DNA of 64,000 bases from Apteryx mantelli (Eukaryota; Chordata; Aves; Apterygiformes; Apterygidae), in contig NC_089994.1 of the NCBI RefSeq assembly GCF_036417845.1, positions 18,990,001 to 19,054,000 of the forward strand, read 5' to 3'. A program made the position numbers and the translations under genes. Under the pieces are notes generated by a model that was not told where the DNA came from, made no database searches, and was given only the letters and a program-made list of their open reading frames with translations. Below, piece by piece: positions 62,601-64,000 of the stretch. How positions within the stretch are numbered: position 1 is the stretch's first letter; every line of letters starts with the position of its first letter.

Positions 62601-63791
62601 ATCAGGAAGTTCAACAGCACAGCCCAGAACCTTTAATACAGAAAGCCATGAATGAAGAATGTTTACTGACACAACCCAGGGACAGCAGGTGAGAACAATT
62701 CTTACTGCTTTCAAACTGACTATTAAAGACATACAAACAGTTTATGGCAGGCAAACATCCCCCACATTCACAAGTCTGACAAAAAAACAAATTCAAAAAT
62801 GCCCACAGAAGAACTTTGGCACAAAAAGGAGAAATAAATGATATTGGAAATCCAGAGTTTTAGATATACTCTCTTCCCATCACAGATGTTAGAGACCTAG
62901 CTTAGTGCTCTAGTAGTTAAGAACATTTTCCTGAAAGTAAGTATTCAAATTCATCTGTTATTTACAGAGATCAAGATGCTTCATTTAGCTTTTGAGTTGC
63001 CAAGGAAGAAACAGAAGCGCAAGAGCCTTCTGCTTCTGCGAGCTAAGTGAGTACGAACAGCACTGCCAGTGAAATAGGTCTGACTGTTCTTAGTCTAGTT
63101 TCCAGGGGATGGTTTGGGGTATTTTTGTTAAGACTGTGCTGCACAGTGGTCTTTATATACTAAGTGTCTAATACTGATAAAGGTCTGCAGCAGGGAATAT
63201 TGAGGGTTAGCAGGGAAGAGCAGTCAGGCTACCAAACTGGGGTCTGAGTCCTTATTTTAAACTTTGGTACACAGACTTCTGTTTCCAGTCATTGCCAATA
63301 GCCCACAGAGACATATAGTTATGTAGATCCCAACTTTTTATAGCCATTGCCAGGTACCTCTTAAGAAAACATGTTTTGTGTGGACACATAAATGAGGTAT
63401 GCCAAGCTTTTTTTTACAGAACAGCTGAAGTAATTGTCACTACACATGCTTGTACACTGTGGTAAACAAAATTTAAGTTACCTTGCAATGAAAAGTTGTG
63501 CATTGCAAGTTCACACCCTAGCTCTCCCCAGGTCTATTTGTGTGCAGGCCCATACCCTGAAAAAAAAAGCCCTCTTAGTTTGACAAAATAGTTGAGACTT
63601 TCTCATTGTTTTAGCTCTTCGACCACCTCTGGATCTCTTGGACTCACCCACAGATAGTCTCCATCCACTATAACTGCAAACTTGAGCTTTCTCAGCCGAA
63701 TGAAACTGGGAGGAACTCCAGAAATCTCAGTCATACAATGTACCACTCCTGCAATCTGTCCGCACAGCAGTTCCTGTTGGTCAGGGAGAGT
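50440..63791 (-). CDS. HPS4: HPS4 (BLOC-3 subunit), joined CDS, 5' partial
   Basis: HPS4 pairs with HPS1 to form BLOC-3, the guanine-nucleotide exchange factor for RAB32/RAB38 in biogenesis of lysosome-related organelles (melanosomes, platelet dense granules). Eleven minus-strand exons, in transcription order: 63791-63648, 62630-62523, 62142-62026, 61897-61803, 59727-59655, 58933-58900, 58270-58174, 57712-56782, 53366-53234, 52296-52188 and 50611-50440. Every junction has an AG acceptor and GT donor and keeps frame. Together they give 670 codons plus TGA. The first about 43 residues lie beyond position 64000. The longin-type N-terminal half and the C-terminal longin-type region match human HPS4 closely; the Ser-rich middle, almost all in the 931-bp exon, is poorly conserved. 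Full length would be near 713 aa against 708 in human. Confidence 0.95.
52188..52296 (-). CDS. HPS4: HPS4 exon: [12 protein letters not shown] segment
   Basis: 109 bp, in phase 1, out phase 2: [20 protein letters not shown] through FPDVSEMII and a split Arg. Acceptor gttctgcag, donor ATTAG|gtaaga. Confidence 0.95.
53234..53366 (-). CDS. HPS4: HPS4 exon: [15 protein letters not shown] segment
   Basis: 133 bp, in phase 0, out phase 1: [20 protein letters not shown] through [15 protein letters not shown]. Acceptor cctgtctgcag, donor CACAG|gtaagt. Confidence 0.95.
54705..54890 (-). mobile_element. Possible MIR-like SINE relic
   Basis: In plus-strand order: acattaattataactgagct, catccctgagagctgagg, tttttaatctacagataaac and caagctgaggttacg. 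These recall the reverse complement of a MIR 3' half, but the match is weak and by memory only. Confidence 0.25.
55935..55948 (+). promoter_or_regulatory. RFX X-box-like motif in HPS4 intron
   Basis: GTTCCTATGGCAAC has a perfect right half-site (GGCAAC) and matches the RFX palindrome except at one or two left-arm positions. Confidence 0.35.
56782..57712 (-). CDS. HPS4: HPS4 large exon: Ser-rich linker and start of C-terminal region
   Basis: 931 bp, in phase 2, out phase 0. It completes Arg, then [13 protein letters not shown], a long Ser/Glu/Thr/Pro-rich, probably disordered linker of about 260 residues with little similarity to mammals, then the conserved [19 protein letters not shown] and SSIEDV. 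Acceptor ctcctgctag, donor GATGTG|gtaagc. Confidence 0.94.
58174..58270 (-). CDS. HPS4: HPS4 exon: [12 protein letters not shown] segment
   Basis: 97 bp, in phase 1, out phase 2: [19 protein letters not shown] through [10 protein letters not shown] and a split Arg. Acceptor gctcttgcag, donor ACTAG|gtaggg. Confidence 0.95.
58900..58933 (-). CDS. HPS4: HPS4 34-bp micro-exon
   Basis: 34 bp, in phase 0, out phase 1, encoding [11 protein letters not shown]. The acceptor is cttttctttcag and the donor CCTG|gtgagc. The sequence is only weakly similar to the matching human stretch (APQEQRLP), so the call rests on good splice sites and exact frame restoration between its neighbours. Skipping it would shift the frame. 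Confidence 0.75.
59655..59727 (-). CDS. HPS4: HPS4 exon: [16 protein letters not shown] segment
   Basis: 73 bp, in phase 2, out phase 0. The first G completes Leu, then [17 protein letters not shown] and a diverged end GNESSGQ. Acceptor ttcttttag, donor GCCAG|gtatac. Confidence 0.92.
61803..61897 (-). CDS. HPS4: HPS4 exon: [18 protein letters not shown] segment
   Basis: 95 bp, in phase 0, out phase 2: [20 protein letters not shown] through [10 protein letters not shown], ending in a split Leu codon. Donor GGCTT|gtaagt. Confidence 0.95.
62026..62142 (-). CDS. HPS4: HPS4 exon: SLWNLDKTK segment
   Basis: 39 codons, phase 0-0: [19 protein letters not shown] through [16 protein letters not shown]. 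Acceptor cttgtccccag, donor CCAAG|gtagaa. Confidence 0.96.
62523..62630 (-). CDS. HPS4: HPS4 exon: [10 protein letters not shown] segment
   Basis: 36 codons, phase 0-0: [20 protein letters not shown] and [13 protein letters not shown]. Acceptor tgtattaaag, donor ACACG|gtaatt. Confidence 0.96.
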
Positions 63792-64000
63792 CTGTCAAAG
63801 AAGGCAGGGGAGAATTACTTATTTTCTTTTAAAAGGACTTGAAAAAAATCACTACTGCATCCAGTTAAAAATGGATTATAAATTCATTTCAATTATAAAT
63901 CAAATGCAGCAGCACAGGAAAATTGTGTGGAAAAAATAACTGGACTGCTTTTTTTCAGGCAGCACAAGGGCCTAGAGCTCATCTAGGAGCACTCTGTCAT
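62631..64000 (-). other. HPS4: HPS4 5' introns at the window edge
   Basis: Intron 62631-63647, then sequence upstream of the first visible exon (63792-64000). The expected preceding exon, ending in a YFYPSQ-like segment, is not present, so the start codon lies outside the window. Confidence 0.75.
63648..63791 (-). CDS. HPS4: HPS4 exon: N-terminal longin-type region
   Basis: Encodes [20 protein letters not shown] through [17 protein letters not shown]. In and out phase 0, 48 codons. Too short a reading frame to stand out as an ORF, but nearly all residues match human HPS4. Acceptor ctttgacag, donor CTGTGG|gtgagt. Confidence 0.95.

Overview
This is a vertebrate nuclear window, most likely from a bird. 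Three conserved genes are found by homology and by exact splice-frame checks, in the order SEZ6L (+), ASPHD2 (+), HPS4 (-). This is the order known from human 22q12.1 and its avian counterpart. Support for a bird: very compact introns (SEZ6L exons 2-17 fit in 17.8 kb), very GC-rich sequence with many GC-rich minisatellites (microchromosome-like), few interspersed repeats, and one degenerate CR1-type LINE fragment. The species cannot be named from the sequence alone. There are no bacterial-style operons, CRISPR arrays or phage features.

Layout. 1-10095 is taken to be SEZ6L intron 1; the signal-peptide exon was not found and probably lies upstream. It holds GC-rich minisatellites and several AT-rich, TAAT-rich islands that look like non-coding regulatory elements. 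10096-27849 carries SEZ6L exons 2-17 (962 codons plus stop): Pro/Ala/Thr-rich N-terminus, then CUB1-Sushi1-CUB2-Sushi2-CUB3-Sushi3-4-5, a transmembrane helix and an NPxY-containing tail. Its 3' UTR runs to about 29.53 kb. 29.5-35.1 kb is intergenic with no supportable gene. 35.1-39.5 kb is the CpG-rich ASPHD2 promoter and 5' UTR region. ASPHD2 coding exons lie at 39474-40359, 43397-43510 and 45129-45238 and give 369 aa, the same length as my recollection of the human protein. The 3' UTR follows. 47-49.3 kb separates the two convergent 3' ends. 49.3-63.8 kb holds HPS4 on the minus strand: eleven coding exons, 670 codons plus stop, lacking only about the first 43 residues, which lie beyond the right edge.

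The products are functionally unrelated. SEZ6L is a neuronal type I membrane protein of the SEZ6 family. ASPHD2 is a predicted membrane-anchored aspartyl/asparaginyl beta-hydroxylase-like protein. HPS4 is a subunit of BLOC-3, the RAB32/RAB38 exchange factor for lysosome-related organelles. All three reading frames are intact across every splice junction that could be checked. I found no convincing undescribed system. The most interesting signals are regulatory and structural: two strong RFX X-box motifs, enhancer-like AT islands, micro-exons of 33 and 34 bp, minisatellites beside exons and in the ASPHD2 CpG island, a CGG repeat, and ancient SINE/LINE relics. Base composition changes visibly near 44 kb, from very GC-rich to moderate.
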